Positions 15,073 through 25,300 are shown, counted from the first letter of the stretch. The stretch: 64,000 bases of DNA from an uncultured Dorea sp. (GCA_910584265.1 CAJTZE010000001.1:74331-138330), one strand, 5' to 3'. Program-made: numbers and translations. The notes: generated by a model from the sequence alone, not told the origin.

Positions 15073-17196
15073 ATGGTGAAGCTTGGAAAGAAAATCGTGA
15101 AGTACAGAGCAGCCATTCTGGTGATAGGTTTTCTGCTTCTGATTCCATCGGCGCTGGGTTACGTGAATACCAGAATCAATTATGATGTTCTTACCTATCT
15201 GCCGAAGGATATTGAGACCATGCGGGGGCAGGACATTCTGGTGGAGGACTTCGGCACGGGAGCATTTTCCATGGTGATCGTGGACGGTATGGAGAATAAG
15301 GATGTATCAAAGCTGAAGAAGCAGATTGAAGACGTAGACCACGTCTCGAAGGTGCTCTGGTATGATTCGGCGGCGGATATTTCCATACCCCAGAGTATGC
15401 TTCCGGATAACTTATATGAGGTATTCAATTCAGATACAGGTACGATGATGGCGGTATTCTTTGATGAGTCCACATCCTCGGACGGGACCATGGATGCGAT
15501 TACAGAGATCCGTAAGCTTGCAGGTAAGCAGTGTTTTATCAGCGGCATGTCAGCCATTGTAACGGATACCAAGGAGCTGGCGGAGAGCGAAACTCCGGTC
15601 TATGTAGTGATAGCAGTTGTTTTGTCCTCGATTGTGCTGGGTATTACGATGGAGTCGTTGATCGTTCCGATTTTGTTCCTGATCAGTATCGGAATGGCAA
15701 TTGTTTATAATCTGGGAAGCAACTATTTTCTGGGAGAGATTTCGTATATTACGAAGGCGCTGGCGGCTGTGCTGCAGCTTGGAGTTACCATGGATTACTC
15801 GATTTTCCTGATGCACAGCTACGACGAACAGCAGATCCGGTATGACGGTGACAAGATGAGGGCTATGGCACACGCGATTTCCCAGACGTTTTCATCGGTG
15901 ATCGGAAGCTCGGTTACCACTATTGCAGGATTTTTCTCATTATGCTTTATGAGCTTTACTTTGGGAAAGGACATTGGTATAGTTATGGCGAAAGGCGTGA
16001 TATTCGGCGTTCTTGCCTGCGTAACCATCCTGCCGTCCATGATTCTGTGCTTTGATAAGCTGATCGAGAAGACGAAGCACAGGCCGCTGCTTCCGAATAT
16101 CAACAGGCTGTCGGACAGGATGACAAAACGGTATCCGGTTTTTGCCATTATATTTGTGGTTCTTTTGGTTCCGGCAATTTACGGCAATAACCACACGGGT
16201 GTTTACTATAATCTGGATGAGACCCTTCCCAAGAGTCTTCCAAGTATCATTGCAAATGAGAAGCTGAAGGAAGACTATGATATGAATACCACCCATATGC
16301 TTCTGGTAAACAGCTCAGTTCCTTCTTATGATGTGAACAGGATGCTGAAGGAGATTGAAGCTATAGACGGCGTGAAATGGGCGCTTGGAATAGATAAGCT
16401 TGTGGGGCCTGGAATCCCCGCAGATATGCTTCCGTCAGATGTGACGGATATGCTGAAGACAGACAAATACCAGCTGATCATGATCAATTCTATTTACAAG
16501 GTTGCGTCGGATGAGGTAAATGCGCAGGTAGATGCAGTCAATGCGGTTACGGATAAATATGACAAGGATGCGCTTCTGGTAGGCGAGGCGCCGCTTACGA
16601 AGGATTTGATCGATATTACAGATCATGATTTTAAGATGGTAAGTGTTGTGTCAATCGGAGTTATTTTCCTGATCATCCTGCTTTTATTCCGCTCTATCAG
16701 CCTTCCTATCATACTGGTAGGCGTAATCGAATTTGCGATATTTGTCAACATGGGAATCCCGTTCTATACGGGAACCACGCTTCCATTTGTGGCATCCATT
16801 GTAATCGGAACGATCCAGCTTGGAGCAACGGTGGATTATGCAATCCTTATGACGACAAGATATAAGAGGGAAAGAAGCAGAGGGGCAGGTAAGTATGAGG
16901 CAGTAACGACAGCCCATCAGTCTTCTGCCCAGTCCATTATTGTAAGTGCGCTGAGCTTCTTTGCGGCCACATTTGGAGTTGGAATGTATTCCAACATTGA
17001 TATGATCAGTTCGCTGTGTATCCTGATGGCGCGCGGGGCAATTATCAGTATGCTGGTGGTAGTGTTTATCCTTCCGTCCATGTTTATGATATTTGACAAA
17101 GTGATCGTAAGGACCAGCAGCGGATTTCTTCCGAAGGATGCGAAGGATCAGGATGACAAGAAAAACAATAAATTTGGAAATAAAGTGCATGCATAA
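15073..17196 (+). CDS. MMPL/RND-family transporter (YdfJ-like)
   Basis: 707 residues with two similar halves: helix 1 (residues about 12-30), a large outside domain, then five helices, and the same again. Helix-4 type motifs are GVTMDYSIFLMHSYDEQQ in the first half and GATVDYAILMTTRYKRERS in the second, with the proton-relay Asp in TMDYS/TVDYA. This is the family of lipid and hydrophobic compound exporters in the plasma membrane. AAAAGGAG at 15056-15063 fits the ATG at 15073. The next gene, 14 bases on, encodes a long secreted protein that is probably its extracellular partner. Controlled by the divergent TetR protein. Confidence 0.9.
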   Translation: MVKLGKKIVKYRAAILVIGFLLLIPSALGYVNTRINYDVLTYLPKDIETMRGQDILVEDFGTGAFSMVIVDGMENKDVSKLKKQIEDVDHVSKVLWYDSAADISIPQSMLPDNLYEVFNSDTGTMMAVFFDESTSSDGTMDAITEIRKLAGKQCFISGMSAIVTDTKELAESETPVYVVIAVVLSSIVLGITMESLIVPILFLISIGMAIVYNLGSNYFLGEISYITKALAAVLQLGVTMDYSIFLMHSYDEQQIRYDGDKMRAMAHAISQTFSSVIGSSVTTIAGFFSLCFMSFTLGKDIGIVMAKGVIFGVLACVTILPSMILCFDKLIEKTKHRPLLPNINRLSDRMTKRYPVFAIIFVVLLVPAIYGNNHTGVYYNLDETLPKSLPSIIANEKLKEDYDMNTTHMLLVNSSVPSYDVNRMLKEIEAIDGVKWALGIDKLVGPGIPADMLPSDVTDMLKTDKYQLIMINSIYKVASDEVNAQVDAVNAVTDKYDKDALLVGEAPLTKDLIDITDHDFKMVSVVSIGVIFLIILLLFRSISLPIILVGVIEFAIFVNMGIPFYTGTTLPFVASIVIGTIQLGATVDYAILMTTRYKRERSRGAGKYEAVTTAHQSSAQSIIVSALSFFAATFGVGMYSNIDMISSLCILMARGAIISMLVVVFILPSMFMIFDKVIVRTSSGFLPKDAKDQDDKKNNKFGNKVHA

Positions 17197-17210
17197 CAGG
17201 GGGTATTGCA

Positions 17211-19352
17211 ATGAATAAGAATAATAAAAGCATGAGACTTATGGCGGCGGCAATGGTAACGGTTATTACAGCAGGAATGGCAGGAACCTGCAATTACCAG
17301 AGAAATGTGATTACTGCGAAGGCGGCGGATGTTAAGGAACTTCAGAAAGTGGCAGAGACGGCACTGGAGACAGACAGTGTAGAAGCAGAAGAAACAGAAG
17401 AGACGGAAGAAGCTTCAGAGGAAGAAAAGGAGCAGGGAGCAAAGAAGGAAGAATCGGTCTATGTGAAAGCGGATCCTGCCGGAAATGTGAAGGATACAAC
17501 GGTAACAGAGTGGATTAAGAATCCCGGAAACGGGAAGCTCTCAGACGTGTCTGAGCTGGACGGTATTGAGAATATTAAGGGAGAGGAATCCTATCAGGTT
17601 TCTGCAGATGCAGGGCTTGACTGGAAGGCAGAGGGTAATGACATTTACTATCAGGGAACCACGAAAAAGGAGCTTCCGGTAGGAGTGAAGATCAGCTACA
17701 AGCTGGACGGGGAAAATATCAGCGCTGAGGATTTGAAGGGAAAAGACGGCAGAGTTGAAATCCATATTCAATACAGCAACAGCTCAAAGACAGCAGTAGA
17801 TGTAGCTGGGGAAAAAGAGGAAATGTTTACGCCGTTTACGATGATCACTGCGATGATGCTTCCTGCAGATGAATATCAGAATGTAGAGATTGACAATGGT
17901 AAGGTGCTTTCCGATGCGGATAAACAGATCGTGGTAGGGCTTGGATTCCCGGGAATCAGCGAGAACTTAAAGCTTACGGACGGAGACTTTGATTTTGACC
18001 TGCCGGAAGAGGTGACGATTACGGCAGAGGTGAAGAATGCGTCAGTAGGACCGACCATTACGGCGGCGTCTACAGACTTTCTCCAGAATCTGGATTTTGA
18101 CGATATGGATGGCTTTGATGATCTGAACGATTCCATTGCGGAGCTGGAGGATGCAACGAATCAGTTGGTGGACGGCTCCAGAGAAGCGGCTGACGGCGCT
18201 GGAGAGCTTGCCGGAGGTGCAGGGACGCTTGCTGGAGGTACAGGAACGCTCAAGAACGGCATTGATACGCTGAATAGTAAGTCCGGGGAGCTGATTGCCG
18301 GAGTCGAGACGCTGAGTAATGGGATAACTACCTATACCCAGGGAATCCAGAATTTGGCTGATGCAATGAATAACAATCAGATGGCGGATGCAAGTGCGCA
18401 GGTTGCGGCGGGAGCACAGGGGGTTAAGACCGGCGTGACAGCGGTAGAGACATATCTTATTGCGACTGGCGCAATAAGCAGGCCGGTGGCTACGACCAGC
18501 CAGATGAGCAGCGAGGCGGCAAGTATCAGCAATTCTCTGGCAGGCCTTCAAAATACGGTTGAGAATATTTCTGCGCAGGCACAGGTGGTGAATAATGGCG
18601 GAGGAGAGGTTCAGTGTGATATAGCAGGACTGGAAGCATATCTTGGAACGCTTGGTATTGAAAATCCGGGAGAGGCGGCAGGCCAGATCCGGAGCTATTT
18701 CACCTCCAGTGAAGTGACGACAGCCGCAACAGCAGAGGTGTCAGGTGAAAAGGCGCAGGCATTAGCAGAGATCCAATCCATTCAAAGCATGGCAGAGAAT
18801 CTGCAGGCAGATGCATCGGCCGCAGTTAATCAGACAAGGGCAGTAAATGATCAGATGCAGATGGTGTTTTACGGAAATGGAACAATGGAAAATCCAGGCT
18901 TAGTAAATGCCAGCAATGCAGTTGCTGATGGGGCAGGTAAGCTGAGTGTCGGAATTAAGCAGATAAGCGAAGGCGTAAATGCCCTGCAGGCTCATAACGA
19001 TGAACTCAGCGGCGGAGCGGCTAAGCTGTTACAGGGCGGCAGCCAGCTTGCGGCGGGAGTCAGCCAGCTTGCGGCGGGCGCAGACACCTTGAACAGCGGA
19101 GCAGGAACTCTTGCAGATGGAGCTAATGCCCTTGCAGACGGCAATCGGACGCTTGCAGATGGAATGGCCGAGTATAAGACAGAGGCAATTGATAAGCTGA
19201 CTGGTCTGTTTGGCGGGGACATTTCCAAAGCGAAGGATCGTCTGAAAGCAATGGCTGACCTTGGGAAGGATTATAAGTCCTTTGCAGGAATTTCTTCGGA
19301 AATGAACGGCAGCACGAAGTTCATCATTGAGACAGAGGGGGTCAACGAGTAA
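17211..19352 (+). CDS. Secreted glycine-periodic coiled protein, partner of the MMPL exporter
   Basis: 713 residues. A signal-like start (LMAAAMVTVITAGMAG, residues 10-25) is followed by an acidic spacer (EETEETEEASEEEKE), a mixed domain to about residue 290, and then long helical tracts with glycine spaced about every seven residues (GAGELAGGAGTLAGGTGTL, DGANALADGNRTLADG). That periodicity is the xxxLxxG heptad pattern of YhgE/Pip-type proteins. No C-terminal membrane helix or sorting motif is seen. In operon with the MMPL gene; likely an outside stalk or tether for its transport. Function is inferred only from position and architecture. Confidence 0.75.
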   Translation: MNKNNKSMRLMAAAMVTVITAGMAGTCNYQRNVITAKAADVKELQKVAETALETDSVEAEETEETEEASEEEKEQGAKKEESVYVKADPAGNVKDTTVTEWIKNPGNGKLSDVSELDGIENIKGEESYQVSADAGLDWKAEGNDIYYQGTTKKELPVGVKISYKLDGENISAEDLKGKDGRVEIHIQYSNSSKTAVDVAGEKEEMFTPFTMITAMMLPADEYQNVEIDNGKVLSDADKQIVVGLGFPGISENLKLTDGDFDFDLPEEVTITAEVKNASVGPTITAASTDFLQNLDFDDMDGFDDLNDSIAELEDATNQLVDGSREAADGAGELAGGAGTLAGGTGTLKNGIDTLNSKSGELIAGVETLSNGITTYTQGIQNLADAMNNNQMADASAQVAAGAQGVKTGVTAVETYLIATGAISRPVATTSQMSSEAASISNSLAGLQNTVENISAQAQVVNNGGGEVQCDIAGLEAYLGTLGIENPGEAAGQIRSYFTSSEVTTAATAEVSGEKAQALAEIQSIQSMAENLQADASAAVNQTRAVNDQMQMVFYGNGTMENPGLVNASNAVADGAGKLSVGIKQISEGVNALQAHNDELSGGAAKLLQGGSQLAAGVSQLAAGADTLNSGAGTLADGANALADGNRTLADGMAEYKTEAIDKLTGLFGGDISKAKDRLKAMADLGKDYKSFAGISSEMNGSTKFIIETEGVNE

Positions 19353-19403
19353 GCGGTTTGGGATTCACATGAAGATAGGACGATAAAATTAAGAGAGAAA
19401 AAG

Positions 19404-19435
19404 CGGGAAACTTATAGAGGGTTTCCCGTTTTTTT
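19404..19435 (+). terminator. Terminator of the MMPL operon
   Basis: CGGGAAAC (19404-19411) and GTTTCCCG (19421-19428) form an 8-bp perfect stem with a 9-base loop, followed by seven T. Confidence 0.88.
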
Positions 19436-19494
19436 GCTATACTAAAACTGCTGGTTTTGATGGAAGATTTTGAGAAATGAAAGGAATAAGGACT

Positions 19495-20259
19495 ATGGAA
19501 GCATATACAGGCTTTGCAGAGGTGTATGACATTTTCATGGATAATGTGCCTTATGAAGAGTGGACGGAATATTTGTGCGGGCTTCTGGGGGAGTTCGGAA
19601 TCCGGGACGGACTGGTGCTGGAACTGGGCTGCGGAACCGGGAATCTGACGGCCCGTCTGGCGGAGAAGGGTTATGATATGATCGGTGTAGACGCCGCTCC
19701 AGAGATGCTGGGGACCGCTATGGATAAGAAAAGGGAGAAGGGATATGATATTTTATATCTGCTTCAGGATATGCGGGAGTTTGAGCTTTATGGGACGGTC
19801 CGTGCTGTGGTAAGCGCCTGCGACAGCATCAATTATATTACAGAGCCGGATGAATTAGAGCAGGTGTTTTGTCTGGTAAATAATTATCTTGACCCGTCGG
19901 GAATCTTTGTGTTTGATTTTAATACGGAATATAAATATCGGGAGCTTTTAGGGAACCAGACGATTGCCGAGGACAGGGAAGAGAGCAGTTTTATCTGGGA
20001 TAATTATTATGATGAGGAGGAGCGGATCAACGAATATGAACTGACGCTTTTTATCAGAGAAGAGGACGGCAGGTACGGGAAGTACCAGGAGACACATTTC
20101 CAGAGGGCGTATACATTGGAGGAGATCCGGGAGCTGATTGAGAGATCCGGGATGGAATTTATAGCCGCATATGATGCTTATACGAAGAATCCGCCGCATG
20201 GAAAAAGTGAGCGGATCAGCGTTGCGGCAAGAGAGCGGGGAAAGGCAGACAGGGCGTGA
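19495..20259 (+). CDS. Class I SAM-dependent methyltransferase
   Basis: 254 residues with a Rossmann methyltransferase core: motif I is VLELGCGTGNLTARLA (about residues 41-56), the acidic ribose-binding residue follows in MIGVDAAPEML, and motif IV is VRAVVSACDSINYI. The start at 19495 gives MEAYTGFAEVYD, a common N-terminus in this group, with AAGGAA eight bases upstream. Substrate unknown; it sits before hslO and nadE and may be co-transcribed with them (105-base gap). Confidence 0.82.
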   Translation: MEAYTGFAEVYDIFMDNVPYEEWTEYLCGLLGEFGIRDGLVLELGCGTGNLTARLAEKGYDMIGVDAAPEMLGTAMDKKREKGYDILYLLQDMREFELYGTVRAVVSACDSINYITEPDELEQVFCLVNNYLDPSGIFVFDFNTEYKYRELLGNQTIAEDREESSFIWDNYYDEEERINEYELTLFIREEDGRYGKYQETHFQRAYTLEEIRELIERSGMEFIAAYDAYTKNPPHGKSERISVAARERGKADRA

Positions 20260-20364
20260 ACCGGAAGTTGTGCTTTGGCAGAAAAAGAGCTATAATGGGA
20301 AAAATAGGGCATTTAAGGTCAATGCCGGAAGAATTACGAGGTCAGAGGAAAGGAAATGAAATAG

Positions 20365-21249
20365 ATGAAGGATTATATTGTAAGGGCGGCCGCGGCGGAC
20401 AGTCAGATCCGTGCGTTTGCGGCATGTACGACAGTAGTTACGGAAGAGGCAAGAAAGCGTCATAATACCAGTCCCACAGCTACTGTGGCGCTGGGGCAGC
20501 TGATGACGGCGGGAACCATGATGGGTGCCATGATGAAGAATGATACAGATATTCTTACGCTTCAGATCCGGGGGGACGGCCCCATTGAAGGGATTACAGT
20601 TACGGCTGACAATCAGGGAAACGTGAAAGGCTACGTTTTTAACCCGGATGTATCGGTTCCTGTAAAAAATGGAAAAATCAATGTGGCGGATGCCCTTGGC
20701 ATCGGTCTGCTGAATGTGATCAAGGATATGGGGCTGAAGGAACCTTATGTGGGACAGACCATATTAGAGACCAGTGAGATTGCGCAGGATCTGACCTATT
20801 ATTACATGAATTCGGAGCAGATTCCGTCGTCGGTAGGCCTTGGAGTGCTGATGGAGAAGGATAATACAGTCAAATGTGCCGGAGGATTTATCATACAGCT
20901 GATGCCATTTGCAGAGGATGCGGTGATTGATAAGCTGGAAGAAAATCTCAAAGGGATCACCTCTGTGACAGAGCTTCTGGAGCAGGGGCATACACCGGAG
21001 ACGCTTCTGGAAGTGCTTCTGGGTAATCTGGGACTTGAGATTACAGATACGCTGCCGGCAAGGTTCTACTGTAACTGCTCAAAGGAGCGGGTGGAGAAGG
21101 CGGTCGTGAGTATCGGCAGGAAGGAGATCCAGGAAATGATTGATGACGGTGAGGACATTGAAGTAAAATGCCATTTCTGCAATACCGCATACCGGTATAC
21201 CATCAATGAATTACAGGATATTTTAGCGAGAGGGGAATGTGAAAGATGA
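20365..21249 (+). CDS. hslO: Redox-regulated chaperone Hsp33
   Basis: Cytoplasmic holdase that binds unfolding proteins during oxidative stress. 294 residues, the family's usual length. The N-terminal core has AVALGQ-type and DGPIEGI motifs (TATVALGQLMTAGTMMG), and the C-terminal zinc switch has C236-N-C238 and C269-H-F-C272, the four cysteines that release zinc and form disulfides on oxidation. The ribosome site is weak (AGGAAATGAAATAG). Its last codons overlap the nadE start (ATGA), indicating coupling. Confidence 0.94.
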   Translation: MKDYIVRAAAADSQIRAFAACTTVVTEEARKRHNTSPTATVALGQLMTAGTMMGAMMKNDTDILTLQIRGDGPIEGITVTADNQGNVKGYVFNPDVSVPVKNGKINVADALGIGLLNVIKDMGLKEPYVGQTILETSEIAQDLTYYYMNSEQIPSSVGLGVLMEKDNTVKCAGGFIIQLMPFAEDAVIDKLEENLKGITSVTELLEQGHTPETLLEVLLGNLGLEITDTLPARFYCNCSKERVEKAVVSIGRKEIQEMIDDGEDIEVKCHFCNTAYRYTINELQDILARGECER

Positions 21250-23168
21250 AGGATGGATTTGTAAAAGTGGCGGCGGCCACACCGGATATCCGGGTGGCGG
21301 ATGTGGCATTTAACAAGGAACAGATATGCCGGATGATGGATGAGGCTGTTTTAAATGGAGCAAAGATTGTGGCATTTCCGGAGCTGTGTATTACCGGATA
21401 TACCTGCGGCGATCTGTTTACCCAGGAGGTACTTCTGGATCATGCCAGAGAGGCGCTGTTTGAGATTGCGGCACATACAAGGGATAAGGACGCGCTGTTT
21501 TTTGTGGGAGCGCCTCTTTCCATAGAGGGAGAGCTTTATAATGTGGCGGCGGCATTGAATAAGGGACGGATTTTGGGTCTGGTTACAAAGACATTTTTAC
21601 CGAACTATGGTGAATTTTATGAAATGAGGCAGTTTCGGGAGGGTCCGGAGAGGGCAAGGAGGATCCTGCTTGGGAAGGAGTGGGTTCCTTTTGGCCCGCA
21701 GATCATATTTGAGGCAAAAGGGATGGAGAATCTTTCGGTGGCAGCAGAGATCTGCGAGGATGTCTGGTCGCCCATTCCGCCCAGCATTCAGGCGGCAAGA
21801 GAGGGGGCTGCTGTTATTGTCAACTGCTCTGCAAGCGATGAGACCATTGGCAAGGATGCCTATCGGGAGAGCCTGATCGGAGGCCAGTCGGCAAGGCTGA
21901 CCGCAGGCTATATTTATGCGAATGCGGGAGAAGGCGAATCCACGACGGATCTGGTATTTGGCGGCCACAACATGATCGCGGAGAATGGAACGATCCTGGC
22001 GGTCAGCAGGCGGTTTGAGAATGGAATTATCTATTCTGAGCTGGATGTGAACCGTCTTGCCAGCGAGAGAAGGAAGAATACTACGTTCAAAATGTCCAAT
22101 GAACGGACGCTTATGAGAACGGAATTTGATATTACGATTACGGAAACTAAGCTTACAAGGCGCTTCGATTCCCGCCCGTTTGTACCGGATGAGGAGAAAG
22201 AACGGGCAAAACGCTGCGAAGAGATCCTGACCATTCAGGCAATGGGATTGAAAAAAAGACTCATGCATACAGGTGCAAAGAGTGCGGTGGTAGGAATTTC
22301 CGGCGGGCTGGATTCCACGCTGGCACTTTTGGTGACGGCGAAGGCATTTGATGCGCTGGGTCTTGACAGAAAGAAGATTCTCGCGGTAACTATGCCTTGC
22401 TTTGGAACCACGGACCGAACCTATAACAATGCATGCAGGATGTCTCTTTCTCTGGGAGCAGAGCTTCGGGAGGTGGCGATCAAGGATGCGGTGACGCAGC
22501 ATTTTAAGGATATCGGACACGACCCGGAGGATCACAGCGTGACCTATGAGAACAGTCAGGCAAGAGAGCGGACACAGGTAATTATGGATATTGCCAATGA
22601 GATAGGAGGCTTGGTGATCGGAACAGGGGATATGTCAGAGCTGGCTCTTGGCTGGGCTACTTATAATGGCGACCATATGTCTATGTACGGGGTCAATGCC
22701 TCCGTTCCAAAGACGCTGGTAAGGCATCTGGTGCGGTACTATGCAGATACCACTGAGGATAAAGAGCTGAGGGAAGTGCTGTATGACGTATTGGATACTC
22801 CGGTGAGTCCGGAGCTTCTGCCGCCGAAGGACGGTAAGATTGCTCAGAAGACGGAGGACTTAGTGGGACCCTATGAGCTGCATGATTTTTTCTTGTATTA
22901 TTTCCTGCGTTTTGGGTATGCGCCGGGTAAGATTTACCGTATTGCAAGGTATGCGTTCCATGGAGAGTATGAGGATGCAGTAATTTATAAGTGGCTTTGC
23001 ACCTTCTGCCGGAGGTTTTTCAGTCAGCAGTTTAAGCGGTCCTGTCTGCCGGATGGACCGAAGGTAGGGACGGTTGCCCTGTCGCCGCGGGGAGACTGGA
23101 GAATGCCGAGTGATGCATGTGCGGCAAGCTGGATGAGGGATCTTGAGGCGGCGGCAACGTCAGAATAA
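21246..23168 (+). CDS. nadE: Glutamine-dependent NAD+ synthetase
   Basis: Makes NAD+ from deamido-NAD+ with glutamine as nitrogen donor. 640 residues in two domains. The N-terminal nitrilase-type glutaminase (1 to about 290) has the Glu of FPELCITGYTCGD, the Lys of KTFLPNYGEFYE and the Cys of AEICEDVW. The C-terminal synthetase has the PP-loop GISGGLDSTLAL and GTGDMSELALGWATYNGDH. This is the long two-domain form, which does not need free ammonia. Overlaps hslO by 4 bases. Confidence 0.94.
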   Translation: MKDGFVKVAAATPDIRVADVAFNKEQICRMMDEAVLNGAKIVAFPELCITGYTCGDLFTQEVLLDHAREALFEIAAHTRDKDALFFVGAPLSIEGELYNVAAALNKGRILGLVTKTFLPNYGEFYEMRQFREGPERARRILLGKEWVPFGPQIIFEAKGMENLSVAAEICEDVWSPIPPSIQAAREGAAVIVNCSASDETIGKDAYRESLIGGQSARLTAGYIYANAGEGESTTDLVFGGHNMIAENGTILAVSRRFENGIIYSELDVNRLASERRKNTTFKMSNERTLMRTEFDITITETKLTRRFDSRPFVPDEEKERAKRCEEILTIQAMGLKKRLMHTGAKSAVVGISGGLDSTLALLVTAKAFDALGLDRKKILAVTMPCFGTTDRTYNNACRMSLSLGAELREVAIKDAVTQHFKDIGHDPEDHSVTYENSQARERTQVIMDIANEIGGLVIGTGDMSELALGWATYNGDHMSMYGVNASVPKTLVRHLVRYYADTTEDKELREVLYDVLDTPVSPELLPPKDGKIAQKTEDLVGPYELHDFFLYYFLRFGYAPGKIYRIARYAFHGEYEDAVIYKWLCTFCRRFFSQQFKRSCLPDGPKVGTVALSPRGDWRMPSDACAASWMRDLEAAATSE

Positions 23169-23221
23169 AGAGGAATGAGTCATAAGATATAAATTATAAT
23201 ATGAGAAAAGGAGAGTCTGAT

Positions 23222-23650
23222 ATGGGCAAGCTGGTAGATCATGCAGTAAGCAAATTTACTGACAGCGGGTATAACTGCTGTCAGGCAGTTATCTGTGCCT
23301 GCTGTGAGGAATATGGAGTAAAGGAATTGGATGCTTTTAAGATGACAGAAGGCTTTGGCGCAGGCATGGGCGGCTTAGGAGATACCTGCGGGGCGGTGAC
23401 AGGGCTGTTTATGGCGCTGAGCCTTGCAAATACCGCCGGAGATATGGAGAAGCCGAAAGAGACCAAGATGGATACTTATAAGAAAATCCGTACGGCGGCA
23501 GCAGAATTTAAGAAAAAACATGAATCTCTATATTGCAGGGAGATTCCCAAAGAGAAAGGCGCTCAGCCGCTGCCAAGCTGTATTAAATGCGTGAGGGATG
23601 CGGCAGAGACTGCAGAGAAAATGCTGGAGGAGATGAAGGCGGAGAAGTGA
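23222..23650 (+). CDS. C-GCAxxG-C-C family redox protein
   Basis: 142 residues. Cysteine landmarks: NCCQAVICACCEEYG near residue 20, GLGDTCGAVTGLFMAL (the GxxCGAxxG signature), then single cysteines in LYCRE and PSCIKCVRD. The family is predicted to bind a redox metal or cluster and often travels with radical SAM or redox enzymes; the true function is not established. AAAAGGAGAG precedes the ATG at 23222. It ends in a 12-bp hairpin shared with the converging pgi gene. Confidence 0.85.
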   Translation: MGKLVDHAVSKFTDSGYNCCQAVICACCEEYGVKELDAFKMTEGFGAGMGGLGDTCGAVTGLFMALSLANTAGDMEKPKETKMDTYKKIRTAAAEFKKKHESLYCREIPKEKGAQPLPSCIKCVRDAAETAEKMLEEMKAEK

Positions 23651-23668
23651 TATAGAGCAGGGAAGGAA

Positions 23669-23697
23669 ACAGGAGACAGCATGCCGCTGTCTCCTGT
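23669..23697. terminator. Hairpin between C-GCAxxG protein and pgi
   Basis: ACAGGAGACAGC (23669-23680) and GCTGTCTCCTGT (23686-23697) are perfect complements around a 5-base loop. No strong T-run is present on either side, but placement between converging genes suggests a bidirectional terminator. Confidence 0.55.
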
Positions 23698-23716
23698 CTG
23701 AGTTTATGATGAACTT

Positions 23717-25300
23717 TTAGATATCTAATAAATCACTGAATGCCTTTAAAGCTCCGTCTGTCTCATGAGCCAGAACGCGCTTTGCAAGCAGTTTGCCAAG
23801 CTGAACGCCTTCCTGATCGAAGCTGTTTACATTCCATAAGAAGCCCTGGAACATAATCTTATTCTCAAAGTGAGCCAGAAGCGCGCCGAGTGATTCTGGT
23901 GTAAGCTGGTCACCGATGATGATGCTGGAAGGACGTCCGCCTTCAAACTTCTTATTCGGATTCTCGTCATCCTTACCGCAGGCAAATGCGATGATCTGTG
24001 CTGCTACGTTTGCACATAGCTTCGCCTGGCTGGTGCTTCCTTCGATTACAACATCCATACCAATCTGGCTGTTCTTGAAGCCTACAAACTGCAACGGAAC
24101 GATGTCGGTACCCTGATGGAGCAGCTGGTAGAATGAGTGCTGCCCATTGGTGCCCGGCTCGCCGAAGATGATCGGTCCGGTCACGTAGTCCACCGGTTCG
24201 CCGAAGCGGTTTACAGACTTGCCGTTTGATTCCATATCACACTGCTGTAAATGTGCCGGGAATCGGCTGAGCGCCTGAGAGTATGGAAGGACTGCCGTGC
24301 AGGGATAGCCCTGTACATTGCGCTCATATACGCCGATCAAGGCATCCAGCATATCAGGGTTCTTAAGTACATCCTTATTAGCGGCAAGCTTGTCTTCCTC
24401 CGCGGCGCCTGCGAGGATCCTTGCAAATACATCTGGTCCGAATGCCAGTGACAGTACTACACCGCCTACAGCGGAGGAGGATGAGTAACGTCCGCCGATA
24501 AAGTCATCCATAAAGACTGCAGTTAAATAATCATCACTCTTAGCCAGAGGGGATGTCTCGCTTGTTACGGCAAGCATATGCTTGGAAGGATCCAGGCCGG
24601 CTTTTTTTAGTGCGTCTCTTACAAAGGATTCATTGGTAAGAGTTTCAAGGGTAGTTCCTGACTTGGAAACTACAATGAACAGGGAACGGGATACGTCGAT
24701 GGATTTCAGTACAGCGGCCGCATCATCCGGGTCAACGTTGCTGATGAATCTGGCTTCCATCTTCAATGCATCATTTTCCTTTGCCCAGTTCTCCAGAGCA
24801 ATATATAAAGCGCGGGGGCCCAGGTCGCTTCCGCCGATACCGATCTGTACTACCGTGGTAAATTTCTCGCCTGCGGCATTAGTAATTTCACCTGCGTGAA
24901 CCTTATTAGCAAAATCAGCCGCCTTCTTCTGCTGAGAAACATAGAAATCACGCTTGTCTACGCCGTCAACAACAACGGGCTCACCCATCTGTCTGCGGGC
25001 AAGGTGATGGAGCACCAGGCGCTTCTCGCCGGTATTGATCACTGCGCCGTTGTATAACTCCTCAAACTTCTCTACAAGCTGATGCTCCCCGGCTAAGTCA
25101 GACAGAGCCTTTAAAATCTCGTCATCGACTTCCTTTGCCGCATAGTTAAAGCTAAGACCTTCGGCCATAGGTGCGGCGTAACGTGCCACACGGTCAGCGC
25201 CCTTGTCTCCAGACATAACTTCTGCAAGGTTAACGCGGTTCTTCATGTCTGCAAGCTTATCATAAGATGCCAGGGTGTCAAGATTCTTCCATGTTACCAT
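23717..25300 (-). CDS. pgi: Glucose-6-phosphate isomerase
   Basis: Interconverts glucose 6-phosphate and fructose 6-phosphate in glycolysis. 527 residues with the PGI motifs GGRYSSSSAVGG (phosphate binding), SKSGTTLETLTNES (SIS domain), and EPGTNGQHSFYQLLHQG carrying the catalytic Glu/His region. The start at 25300 has GAAGGAGGAAC nine bases before it; an upstream in-frame start at 25330 is not supported by a ribosome site. An 8-bp hairpin (25325-25332 with 25336-25343) lies in its leader. Confidence 0.95.
   Translation of the reverse strand: MVTWKNLDTLASYDKLADMKNRVNLAEVMSGDKGADRVARYAAPMAEGLSFNYAAKEVDDEILKALSDLAGEHQLVEKFEELYNGAVINTGEKRLVLHHLARRQMGEPVVVDGVDKRDFYVSQQKKAADFANKVHAGEITNAAGEKFTTVVQIGIGGSDLGPRALYIALENWAKENDALKMEARFISNVDPDDAAAVLKSIDVSRSLFIVVSKSGTTLETLTNESFVRDALKKAGLDPSKHMLAVTSETSPLAKSDDYLTAVFMDDFIGGRYSSSSAVGGVVLSLAFGPDVFARILAGAAEEDKLAANKDVLKNPDMLDALIGVYERNVQGYPCTAVLPYSQALSRFPAHLQQCDMESNGKSVNRFGEPVDYVTGPIIFGEPGTNGQHSFYQLLHQGTDIVPLQFVGFKNSQIGMDVVIEGSTSQAKLCANVAAQIIAFACGKDDENPNKKFEGGRPSSIIIGDQLTPESLGALLAHFENKIMFQGFLWNVNSFDQEGVQLGKLLAKRVLAHETDGALKAFSDLLDI

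Noticed and set aside
21597..22535. Minus-strand frame of 312 codons opposite nadE
   Set aside because: Antisense shadow; nadE has all catalytic motifs in the plus frame.
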